A DNA stretch of 64,000 nucleotides from assembly GCF_932294415.1 (NCBI RefSeq), contig NC_065535.1, forward strand, positions 28,304,782 through 28,368,781, given 5' to 3'. Both the position numbers and the translations under genes were made by a program. Position 1 is the stretch's first letter; each line of letters opens with the position of its first letter. This stretch comes from Quercus robur. Lineage: Eukaryota > Streptophyta > Magnoliopsida > Fagales > Fagaceae. Shown here in pieces: positions 33,901 through 45,340 of the stretch. The notes below the pieces were generated by a model. It made no database searches and was not told the DNA's origin. It saw only the letters and a program-made list of their open reading frames with translations.

Positions 33901-36900
33901 CTGTGTGTATTTGCTGCTGTATTTTTGTTAAACTGCCAATTGGAATGCTTGAAGTATCTAGTTGAGTATGATTGTTTCCAGGATTTCTGCAAAGACTGGT
34001 GATGGCAAATTGATTCTGTCACATATGGAAGGAGAACCATATTTCTTTACTTTTGGAAAATCCGAGGTGAGTAAGACATCTCTCGTAATTTACTTCTTCA
34101 ATTTGCTTGGTTTGCTTAGTTTTCTTAGTGAAATAACGTGCATTATTAGAATTTTCTGACGTGTGTAATATTTGCTGAGTTTTATATTTTCTATCTCTGT
34201 TTTAATTCAATATACTGTACTTATTTGTTGAGATAAACTTATGAAAATATTGAATTTTTTAGCTGAATAGAAAACTATCTCCATTTGGCATAGCTTTACA
34301 GGAAACTACTATTTTTTTCTGCTCCTTTTCTATATGGTTTTCATCATTGTTCGTTTATAAATTAGGTACCTAAAGGTCTTGAGATGGGAATCGGAATAAT
34401 GACACGTGGAGAGAAGGCAGTAGTATATGTCACCAGTCAGTACCTAACTCAATCCCCATTGATCCCTGTGATAGAAAGTTTTGAAGAAGTACACTTTGAG
34501 GTGGAGCTTGTCCACTTCATTCAGGTCTGAGGTTCTTCCTCCTTGCAAATCATAGAGTTCCTTAATCAATCTGTATTTAAATCTTTGTTGTAACAAGTGA
34601 GGTCTTGAACTTACGAGTCTTTAATTTGCAACCACTTATAGTTTGGTGGATTGGAGATGACGTCTTTTCTTGCAAAGGTGTATCACATGTTTTAACAGGA
34701 ACAATTTTTTCTCTTTCTTCTTGAATCTAATGAGTTGTTCAGAATATTTTGTCATGTGCTTCAAGGTGAAAAATTAAATGATAAATATCCCCATTTTTGG
34801 TGAAATATTAGGCATCGTTTGGTAACTGTTCTGGTTTTAAAAACAAAAACTCTTCTCTGCTTTAAAAAACATGTTTGGCTTAGATGTTCCTTGCAAACAA
34901 ATTTCAGAAAGCAAAGCAATATCAGGGGAAAACAGTGAATATCTTTTTGAATATTTCCGAGAAAGTCGGTTTGGGAACACCTGAAAACACTGAGAAAACT
35001 GCTCACTTGATTGCCCAGTGCAATTTACCATGGGTCATATGAAAATGCTCCTTCCCTATCTTCTTGCCGTAATCAAGTAATCAACAAAGGTGAAGCTGCT
35101 CCTGTTGATTTCACCTTATAGTCTTTTACACTCCTAGTGATTTTCCTTAATTTATTTTTTAATATCTTCTCCTCTTTCTCCATAATCTAGTTTTAAATTG
35201 ATTTTTCCCCCTTCCTTTTTCCCCTTTTCTGCTCAATTTATCATTTCACTATCTTCTCCATTATCATTTCGATAGTATCCAGTTGTTCAGAACAGTTTGC
35301 CATATCCTTTAATCCGTTGTATTCCTTTTTTTAAATGGTCCCCGTAATTCTTAAATCGGTTTGTTACCAGAAGATTGATAATGAAGCAAGGGTGTTACAA
35401 TTTGTTGAATCAGTTCACTTAGTAGATTGATTCTCTAGGTTAAGTTTCATAATTCTCCCTTTCAATTGAATCAGCTGTTATGCAGTCCACCATTAGGAGA
35501 ATTGAACACAATAATTACAATTATTCCAAACGTGTTTTTTGTTTTTGGTCCTCTGAACACTGTTTTCCTATTGTATTTTGACTTAAAAACATTAGAAAAC
35601 TGTTCTTCGTTTTTATTCCAAAAAACAGATTTCTGAGATCAGTGTTTTTTTTTTTTTTTTTTTGGAAAACATTACCAAACAAGTTCTTAGGTTCTTTCTT
35701 TCAGTTTGAAGTCTTATTTTATGATGCTTTATTTATTTATCTTACTGTTCTATTTCTATATCACATGCCATGTAGTTTGATTCAGTATTTATCAAGTTCA
35801 CCCCCAGATATCAGACAAAAGAACCTAGCTGGATTTGTAATGGAAAAGGTGATTTTGCTTATGCATTGACAGGTGCGGGACATGCTTGGAGATGGGCGCC
35901 TAATAAAACGCCGAATTCGTGATGGGAAAGGTTGGGTTTCAGAAATTTCTCTTTTCCCTTTCGGATTAGTATTTGTTGGTAACTTTTTTTTTTTTTGCTG
36001 ATAAGTACAACTAAGGGATCTATTTGATTTTTCTGTTTTTACATAGTTTAGGTTCCATTTACTGCTTTCATTTGAGCTTCTTTCCCTTTTCTCTCTATGT
36101 TTCATTTTCTAGTAATACTCTTCTATGATCTAATACATGGCTGCACTATTCATATTTATTATTTTATGAATCATAACATGATGCTTTTCTTAATTGTTTG
36201 AAACAATTAGGTGACTTTCCGATGGATTGCCCTCTTCATGACAGTCTATTACGTGTCCATTACAAGGGCATGCTTCTTGATGATGAAAGGAGGGTCTTCT
36301 ATGATACAAGAGTTGATAACAATGATCAGCCTTTGGAGTTCAGTTCTGGAGAAGGGCTTGTGAGTGTATAGATAATTCTATCTTTTTTTATTTTCAAGTG
36401 GTGAATCTATTTGCATTGAATATATGTGTGTCTATATATATATATTGTCTTTTTCAAAGCATTGATGATCAAATTATCATATCAATCAACCAACCACCAA
36501 TGCCCCATCACACAAATTTCACAAAGTTGTTCTAAGCCCTTGCTTCTGCAATTCAATTCAATTGAATGAAAATCTAGTTTTGTATGCCAGGTACCTGAGG
36601 GCTTTGAAATGTGTATTCGTTTGATGCTGCCTGGCGAGATAGCTCTTGTCACCTGTCCACCTGATTATGCATACGACAAGTTCCCAAGGTTACTTTCAAA
36701 AATTGAGTTTACCTTCTTTGATAGTTACTGTTTTGCCAAAAAATGAATTTATAGTAATGCAAATCGAGAGTGTGATTTTTGTTTTTATCCTCAATTCATC
36801 ATGTCTGTCTTCTTCTTTCTTCCACTTCAAATTTTATGACCAACTTTTTCCCTACACGATCAGGCCAGCTAATGTTCCTGAAGGTGCTCATGTTCAATGG

Positions 36901-39900
36901 GAAATTGAACTTCTTGGTTTTGAGATGCCAAAGGTAATCTATAAAATACCCTCTCTTTTTTTTTTTTTTTTTGGGGGGGGGGGGGGGTCGTTAAGAATGT
37001 GAGATATCTTCCTTTTAAAATAAATAAATAAATGCACTTGATTCAAAATCTGTTTGAAATGGTTGTCATTCTTGCATATTTCTAAGATGGCTGAGGAAGT
37101 GCTATTGTTGACCATCAGACTAGTTTTTACTTACGGATGTGAACTTGTTGAGTGGTCATTTGGAATCTTGGATATCCAAAATATGAATCTATCTGATTTT
37201 TTTTTTTGGTTACCACAAGAGGAAGAACAAAAGCAAAACAGGCTAGGGAACATTACAATCAATACGGATGGTAGAGGGGAATCTATTTTATTTTTAGTTG
37301 TCTTTTTCATCATATATAGAAACTATTCACGACAGGAAATTCCTATTAGATTTTGTCTTCAAATGTGCTTTTGCCTTTAAAATTCTTTGGAAGTAGGTGC
37401 ATATTGAGTGTTAATTATCACTTTTGAGTTGCTTTAAGAGAGTTGGACCTATAATCTAATTATGGTTGGTGCTATGAGTTTTGAGGTTCCTTTCCTGATT
37501 GAACCATGGGTGTTTCAGGATCTTTATCTGGGTTAATTGATGAAGCATCTGATACTTATATTGTGTCAATTTTATTGAACCATTTACATGATTTGAATCC
37601 ACATTGCAGGATTGGACTGGTTTGAACTTCAAAAGTATAATGGATGATGCAGAGAAGATAAGACTCACAGTATGTTATTAACTTGTAATTTTTCTGCATC
37701 TAGCTATCTAGCTCTTATTTGATGCTGGAAGTGCAAAGAAATATTGATTAAAATAAGTTTTATTTAATTTTTTGGCAGTTGTGTTTTTATTGGTCAATAG
37801 GATTTTGTTCTTGGTCTTAGTTAATTATGTTATTTGTACTTAATTTTCTAGAGTCAAGGATATATATATATATTTTTTATAACTAATAAGGATTCATTGA
37901 TAACGAAAAGAGAGAGATACCCAAGTACACAAGAAGTATACAGGGGTGTACAAATCAATTACATAGATTACGTAAATCAAGAAAATCCAAAAAAGAAGAA
38001 AAATGATGGTTTCTCCAAACTGAAAACCATTCCAGTAAGGTTCTGAAAACAAGAAGCTTGAGATCAGGCATAGAACGCTTATTGTCTTCAAAACACCCAC
38101 TATTTCTTTCCTTCCAAATACACCACATCAAACAATGAGGGACAACCATCCATATATCTCCATTGCGATGGCGACCAAAACGACCTTGCCAGCAAGCAAA
38201 AAGCTCAATAACAGACATTGGCATAACCCAACAAACTCCAAATAAACCAAAAACCATATCCCACAACTCCAAAGCAACCGGACAATGAAGGAATAGATGG
38301 TTAATGGTTTCACTGTTACACTTGTACATATAACACCAATCCAAAATGCAAACCTTTCTTTTCCTTAAATTGTCAATTGTTAGACATTTCCCCAAGGCAG
38401 CGGTCCAAACAAAGAAAGCCACTCTAGAGGGAATCTTCTACTTCCAAATGCTTTTCCAAGGGAAAAACTGATCATTGTGGCCAACTAGGAGATGGTAGTA
38501 CGCACTAATTGAAAACCCCTTACTCTTACAAGGAAGCCAACATCCCTTGTCCTCCCCAGTCCCCCTTACGAGAGTGCTATAAATGGTAATAATGAAGCTC
38601 CAGAAGGCTTCCAATTCCCAATTATGAACATCCCTACAAAAAAGAATCTCCCAATGAAGGACTCCATTGGAGTACCTCATTAGATCAGCCACACTCGAAT
38701 CTTTGTTGCAACAAATCCTATATAAATCAGGATAGCAGTCAGCAAGTGGGGATGATCCACACCATCTATCTAGCCAAAACCGCACTTTTGATCCATCTCC
38801 AATTTCATACAGAAAAATCCGAGATAAAGAGGGCCACCCTCTTCTAATATTTTTCCACAAACTAACTCCATGAGGACCAAAGAAAGGGCTAGAACACCAA
38901 CCACCCCAATTCAATAATTGAAATTTCCCAAGTAAATGAGAATTAGGGCTTCCTAAGTCAACTAGAGTTAGGGTTTGGTTTTAGTAGTTTATATAAAAAG
39001 AGTATTCTACTCCTATGGAGTCAGTTTACAGTTTGCTTGATTAATAAAAAAATTATCTTGGAAGTTTTCCAACAGTTTAGGGTTTACCTCAGCCAACCCT
39101 TGGTGCCAACTTCTAGGATATATTTTTATTGTTTTATGTTTTTCAATTTTTGTGTAGCATCAAAGTTTTGTTTTTGTCTTGCTTCACAATTTGGTATCAG
39201 AGCAAAATTCTGTCCCATTTGAAGTATCGCTGTGGGTCACAACTAGAGTTGAAAAAGAAAAATTCATTGTTATAAACCCACCCTATCTGACACCAACTAT
39301 CTTCTTCCTTAACCATCCCGCCACCATCAACAAAACCAAAAACAATCACCATCCAGCTGTTGTGACCTAATCACCACAAGCTTGATCATCAATCCACGCC
39401 CAGGCCGAAACCTGTTCAATAACCAAATCCCTTACAGCGCAATCCACCAAAAAAGCAAAATCACCAATCTTGGAAGACCCCAAACTAACAATCTCAAGCT
39501 TCCTTCAATCTGTCAACTTGTTTTCATGAGCCCCAGTACAACCACGACTCCTAATGCCTGTTGTGAACCCCCTCCCCTCAACATTGATTGGTGACAAAGA
39601 TATCTCATGTCTTGGTCGTTGCCCCTGGTCCATTACTGTCCCATCAGAAATTCATTGCCACCAAGTTTCCCCTGGAAGCCTTGGTCCACGCATATTGCTT
39701 TGCATGCCACCACCGACATCCCTGTGCTTCCCAGTTTTGAATTGCTATGTCCAAGAATTGTTGTCACTAGGTTATAAACCTCCGAAGTCACACATACCCC
39801 TTGTATTTCAAAGACTTGACCTATATGAAAACCTTGACTCCGGGTCTGACCCACTTAAAAAGTAAACTTAAAAGCCCTTAAATCTAACTCATACATAAAT

Positions 39901-42900
39901 AAGCCATGTCAAGCCTAGTTATGCTTTACCTAATAAAAAAAACTTAAAGCCATTTGTCCGACCAAAAACATTAAAAAAAATCCTTTTACCTGACCTAGCC
40001 AAACCCAAACACACCACCAGTTGCCACTTTTGATTAATCTACCATGGACCAAACCCTAGAGAAGCTCGTGAAAATTGTCTAGAACATATTTGCAAAGTTA
40101 GATAAGCACAATAGAAGGTATGGCCAACAGAATATCTGATTGGACATAATGATAGCTTATATCCAAGGGCTGCCCAATAACCTTGAAGGTAAAGTTTCAT
40201 AAACTGAGATAATAATGTTGGGCCACCAAAACTTTTTGCTGAAATAGAAGTACAAGTACAAGCAAATGCTGCTTTAACTTTAGTGCTAAAGACTAAACAG
40301 TAAGGTGAAATATTTGAACTATGTGTAGCAGATATAATAAAGCCTGTTGAAGAGAAAGATACATCACTTATCACAGTGAAGGAAGATTTCTCACTACTTG
40401 ATGAGGAGAAAGTTCCGCAAGGGTGCACATATGGAATATGAGTTTGATGCATTTGTTATTGATCAATCCTCTAAGGTGCATGAAGATAAAAAGCTGGATG
40501 AAGTGGAAACTTAGATACAATGTTGCTTTTTGTGGTTCAGGATAAGGCTCTAATGGTTGCAATGCTTATTCCACATATTGTTTTGTAATTCTAGAAGAAT
40601 TCAATGATTTGGTGGAAGATAAGCCTTCTTTTTTCTCGGTGCTATCAAAGGTGATTCCAGAACTAAAGCAAGTATCTAGAGCCACAATCCTTAACATTCA
40701 AGACTTCAAAACTTTTTTTTTAATAAGTATGGGAGAATGATAGGTGAAGTGCAAATTTAATAATTGAGACTTCCCAAGTCAATTAGAATTAGGGTTTACT
40801 AACTAGAATTAGGTTTAGTTTAAGTGGTTTGTATAAGCATGGTATTGTACTTTTATGGAGACAATTTACTATTTTCTTGATTTATATGCAACGTTTTGGT
40901 GTTGCAGACTCCTAGGTGAATTTTTATTTTATTTTATTTTCAATTTTGTTGCATCAAGTTTTGGTTTTGTCCTATGTCATTATCACACCAAACTTGCATA
41001 TGTTCAATGGTTGAACATGTGTGCCCAGTTGTCTATCGATAGAGTCCCATGTTTTCGATAGAACCCCATGTTTAATCCTTGTTCTGTGATGACGAATCCC
41101 ATTAAATATTACTTGGTGAGCATTTATTTTAGGACGAAGTCTTTGATGCTATTGTTCATTGTCAGGGGAACAGGCTATTCAAAGAAGGAAAATTTGAACT
41201 TGCTAAAGCAAAGTATGAGAAGGTATTATGTTCTTCCCCTTATATTGTGAGTAATTTTGTTGGGTTGACCATTCTGTTCCATGCTTTTGGTAGACATAAT
41301 CTTTCAGAAGGGAAACTTGCATTAGTCTCATCCAACTTTTTGGGATGAAATTGTTGTTTTCATGTTGAAATCTATATAATGTATTTAAGTGGAAGCTCGA
41401 TAATAAAGGATTAAGATAATTCACTCTAATTTTGTGCCAAGTAACCCAAATTAGAATTCAAGTCCTGTTTAATTTTTTGCCAAATATCTCTCCAAATTAA
41501 AACTTCTTTTACTCATTTTGAAACTACTTTTATCCTATTTATGACTACTTCAAGTCCATTTATAGGTACTTCCAACCCATTTAAAACTATTTCAAGCAAT
41601 TCAAAATTACTTTCAACTGTTTGAAACTAATACAAATTCAAGACCAAAACTTATCATGAACTCAAGTATAAACTTCAATGAACCGACTATGCCTTTTCAA
41701 TAGATTTTCTTAATGACTAAAATTTCATTACTTATTGGATGATCATGATACTTCCCAGAAATCGAAATTCTTGATCAATGAAGGAACAATATCACCATTT
41801 TTGTTCAATAAGATACCAAAGTGGTGGATTAGTAACAGTTTTCTCCCAGGATCTGTTGCACGCAAGAAATTATATGGAACTTATGTATGAATGATATGAA
41901 TTGCCTTAACAAGAATTCTTGAACAGCGAACAACCAGAGCTAGTACTCACTACATCAAAAAATTTCCATTAATGAAAGATGTAAATCCATGGAAAATAAA
42001 AAATAAGCATGTAGGATGAAATGGTTGTTCTTGATGCATATAAATAAAGTATGCAATCTAATTACCTTATTTCCTCTATGGGGGAGAGAAAATTGAGGAA
42101 CCCCCAAATATTGGTAAAATCAAAATTGTATCATTTAGGAATCAAATCAGCCATTTTTATGATTCTTTGATAGAAAGAGATCGCAAAAAGGGTATGTTGT
42201 TGACATTTTTGAAACGATTAAAAATCACCAAAGTAATGTCTAAATCCAATGATTCAAAGAAATGATAAAGAATCCTAGAACATGGAAATGTGTATATAAT
42301 TTAAATATAGCAAATATAAAAGTATAGAATCCTTTTCATAGCTCGTAGATAATTTGATAAGCCAATGATATTTTTCCATGTCATGAAAGATGTAATAAAC
42401 ATTAATAGAATTCATTGTATGACAATTTAAAAAATTACATTAAGAAACTTTCAAAATAAAATAAAAATTACAATGCACCTGTGCATATGTAGGGGTTACA
42501 AGCTATTTTAATTATCATTTTAGTTACCATAATTGTTGATAGCTAGCAATCCTGTTGCCCAGTTTGGCTAGTATTTATTCTGTGGTCAAAGAAACTTTTA
42601 TGTGATAATTTGGTTTGTGTGACCCAGAATATTTAAGGCTTTCAGGGGATCTATGTCCTGGCATTTAATGCCTTGGAAACAGTTGGTTTTGCATGTCTTT
42701 ATCAACAAAAGTTCTTAAATAATTTTTCTTACAAACTTATGAAAATTTGTAGATTCTGTTAATATTAAACATATTCCTCTGAATCAAGAACTAGAATTTC
42801 TGCTTTAATATATTTAAAACATATCAATTGTGCTTTCAAGTTGTCATATATGTTAGTTGCTATACAGGTACTTCGGGAATTTAACCATGTCAATCCACAA

Positions 42901-44792
42901 GATGATGACGAAGGGAAGGAGTTTGTAAATGCAAGAGTAAGTTTCTTTTTTGTTCTTTCCATTTAGGATGTAATGGAGCTGCGATTGTTTGATTCTTGAT
43001 TTACTCATTTTCTACCACTTTAGCACTCTATATTCAAGTTGGATAACTTTGTATCTGAGATCAATTGTCCTTTTTTATTTTTTTGAAGAATCTATTACAT
43101 TTGAATGTGGCTGCATGCCAACTGAAACTGGGAGAATGCAGAAAGTCCATCGAGACCTGCAATAAGGTATGTTTAGTGACTTCAAAATGTGAGTAGGCAT
43201 GTTTGTTTTATCGGGGAAAACTGTGAAGAAATCAGTGCTTAGCATGTGAAATTGTAATAAAGGAGTATAAAATTTCTTACATTACTTACATAAAAATAAA
43301 TAAATAAATAAAGGAGTCACACCATTTATTGAACAAATAAACCATTGCATATAAGTTTGGGGCAAGAAAAAGAGTCCTTCTGCCTCCCTTCGTCTCCCTT
43401 TTGGGAAGACAGTGATAAGATGTGTGTGGAGCTTGATCTACTGTGTCGGTTGTATTGGTCCCCCAGCCTCCGTACAATTTTGGGGGGTATTTCTGGTATT
43501 TAAGAATGCATTAGAATCCCTAGTAACAGCAGAATAGGGCGGTATATATATACCTGTGATCACTATTACTTATTTTGGTAAGCCATCATAATAAAAAACT
43601 GTACCAACTCCTTCTATGTAACTTTAGTTTGGGTGAAACACACAATTGGTTGGGGATCATGTCTTATGAAGCAGAGGTCACTAATTTGAATCTCTCCTTT
43701 CCCCCTCCCCTTGGGACCACACTTTCTAAGAACGAAAAGTTTTGGGTGAACCACGTAAATCTGGTCTTGTGTGTGCTTTGATCTTTTCTTTTGATTTTAT
43801 TTTTGTTGTTTGCTCCTCACAGATATCAAGTTAGGTTTCTCGTTTCCTAACAGACAATTATATATAAGTTGTTAAAAATTAAGTGCTTGGGCTGCAAACA
43901 AGAAATACTTGGCTTTCACTTTATCACCCTCTAATGTTATACATGACAATTAACCTTAGTAGATTTAATTGATTGGTGAATGAATGGAAACAGTATCTAA
44001 TGAGTTGTAATTAATTAGAAATTTCTCCCATCTAAATTTTAAAGAAACCCAGCATGCTTATAAGTGTTAAATTGTCGTGTTGTATATGTTTAACTAGTTT
44101 TTGTAACTGCTCTCACAGGCCAAGGTTAATTATCCTGAGTTTTGTTTCTGATATATTTTCCTGATGGAACGATGTAGGTTTTAGATGCAAACCATGCACA
44201 CGTAAAGGCTCTTTACCGTCGTGGAATGGCCTACATGGCAGCTGGAGATTTTGAGGAAGCAAGGGCTGATTTCAAAATGGTAATGCTTATTATTTACCTT
44301 AGTAGTTGAGCATTAAATTCTGGACCCTATTATAAAAGTTGTTTCTGGATGCTACTAGATGATGAAAGTCGACAAGTTATCTGAAGCTGATGCAACAGCT
44401 GCTCTTCTTAAACTAAAGCAGAAGGAGCAGGTGGGTTGAAACACCGTCAAATTTCCTATTTACAAATTGAGATGGAGTTTAAATGCTTTATACCGTACTT
44501 TATGTCATCATTTGATATGCAGGAAGTTGAGAAGAAGGCTCGGAAACAATTTAAAGGATTATTTGACAAGAAACCAGGGGAAATCGCTGTTGCTGGATCA
44601 GAAGATAAAGAAGATAATGATACAGGTGAAAACCCTAACAATTTTGATAAGGAGGATTCGGATGCAGATAATTCAGAGGAATCACGTGAAGCTGAAGCTG
44701 ATGCTGATCAAATGGGTTGGTTCTCCCGCATCTGGCCTACTGGTGGAAGACTATTTTCAGCTCTTGGGCTGCAAAGATGTTCTATATTATGA
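30411..44792 (+). CDS. PAS1: PASTICCINO1: multidomain FKBP-type peptidyl-prolyl isomerase with TPRs
   Basis: An immunophilin known in Arabidopsis to control cell division, differentiation and very-long-chain fatty acid elongase assembly. Twenty exons: 30411-30484, 30839-30923, 31197-31266, 31651-31748, 32124-32246, 32718-32750, 33774-33832, 33982-34066, 34366-34524, 35873-35930, 36211-36359, 36591-36688, 36864-36933, 37610-37669, 41166-41222, 42868-42936, 43089-43166, 44178-44279, 44359-44430 and 44523-44792. All phases fit, giving 622 aa (Arabidopsis about 635). FKBP units lie at about 51-150, 165-262 and 270-387, with TPRs at about 407-515 ([40 protein letters not shown]). Then come [10 protein letters not shown] (calmodulin-binding region in the family) and an acidic tail. 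Oddities: intron 5 uses a GC donor, intron 14 is 3.5 kb of transposons, and the protein ends in CSIL, a CaaX-like motif, with no obvious membrane helix. Confidence 0.97.
32815..33265. mobile_element. Probable MITE in PAS1 intron 6
   Basis: The left side repeats 'tttggttggg.tgatggaaaagtgg' twice; the right side holds the complementary sense (TTTTCCACCCAAACAACC). Flanking 'gtttggttgg' ends facing each other are typical of plant foldback MITEs. A small palindrome GATGGGTAATTTCCCATC lies inside at 33088-33105. No open frame of substance. Confidence 0.5.
33855..33898. repeat. (TA)n microsatellite in PAS1 intron 7
   Basis: About 22 uninterrupted TA repeats just inside the intron, 25 bp after the exon-7 donor. 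Likely length-polymorphic. Confidence 0.9.
34803..35692. mobile_element. Probable MITE in PAS1 intron 9
   Basis: Left end 'catcGTTTGGTAActgttctggtttt' and right end 'ttttggaaaacaTTACCAAACaag' are inverted, sharing GTTTGGTAA. This is a common end pattern of plant foldback elements. The interior is T-rich and non-coding, with a poly(T) run at 35644-35662. I could not confirm a target duplication. Confidence 0.5.
37868..38916 (-). mobile_element. 5'-truncated L1-type LINE fragment in PAS1 intron 14
   Basis: Read on the minus strand it encodes the C-terminal part of LINE ORF2: [15 protein letters not shown], then [16 protein letters not shown] and [16 protein letters not shown], the zinc-binding region of plant reverse transcriptases (zf-RVT). 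A TAG stop interrupts the frame at 38439-38441 (WKSIWK, stop, KIPSRV). The 3' UTR follows (GTACACCCCTGTATAC) and the 3' end lies at about 37870 next to a TA run. Antisense to PAS1 and inactive. Confidence 0.85.
38917..40987 (+). mobile_element. Non-autonomous LTR retroelement in PAS1 intron 14
   Basis: The 5' LTR (about 38917-39188, 5' end missing where the LINE abuts) and 3' LTR (about 40737-40987) share 'aataattga.a.ttcccaagt', 'agaattagggyt', 'ttatggag.ca.tttac' and the end 'tttgtc....tcaca'. TGGTATCAGAGC at 39192-39203 directly after the 5' LTR is the primer site complementary to initiator tRNA-Met. 'tatgggagaatgatagg' before the 3' LTR is a possible polypurine tract. The 1.5-kb interior has only broken frames and no reverse transcriptase or integrase, so it is a non-autonomous or decayed copy. 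Confidence 0.85.
43627..43756 (+). mobile_element. tRNA-derived SINE in PAS1 intron 17
   Basis: AGAGGTCACTAATTTGAATC matches a Pol III B box (GGTTCGAATC-like) about 35 bp after TTGGTTGGGGATCA. AGTTTGGGTGAAACAC (43627-43642) and AGTTTTGGGTGAACCAC (43738-43754) are probable diverged target duplications. Confidence 0.55.
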
Positions 44793-44922
44793 TTTTTGTA
44801 TCAAACTAATCCTGGGGTTAGGACATCTCACTTGTGATCCATTGGCTACAGTGGAGCTGGGGATAGTACAAAAAAGATCATAGTGTAGTTACCATATATA
44901 TACCAAGAAATAGAAAGTAGCA

Positions 44923-44928
44923 AATAAA
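44923..44928 (+). terminator. Polyadenylation signal of PAS1
   Basis: AATAAA 131 bp after the stop codon, in a T-rich context; the best candidate near-upstream element for this transcript. Confidence 0.5.
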
Positions 44929-44929
44929 T

Positions 44930-45300
44930 GATTATCCTATCCGTCTTTGGCACTTTTTTAGATTTATGTATTCGAATAAGAACTGGTAATGGTAGATAGA
45001 TTTCAGAGTTGGGTGACGGATTTCAGAGTCTTCAACTAGTTTTAAGCTCCTAATACCAGATACCTTGAATTTGTAAATTAGTAAATTACCCCGTACAATT
45101 TTTTGACATGGACTAAAATGCCCCAACAACATTTTCAACAATTACACAATCATATCTACCCAAAAATACTCTAAAATGGGATTGAAGCAGAGATTGTATC
45201 TCTCCTCTACCGATGTTGGAATTTTCATTGTCATAAATATTGGTTAGAATTAGGCCCGCTTAATGTATTTTGGGATCTAAAGTGGTAACTTTATGTGAGT

Positions 45301-45340
<40 letters not shown>

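Noticed and set aside
33841..34040. Minus-strand frame with an (IY)n repeat
   Set aside because: Translation of the (TA)n microsatellite in PAS1 intron 7.
39179..39865. Open frames inside the LTR element of PAS1 intron 14
   Set aside because: No gag, protease, reverse transcriptase or integrase motif; frames are short and shift repeatedly, fitting a non-autonomous or decayed interior.
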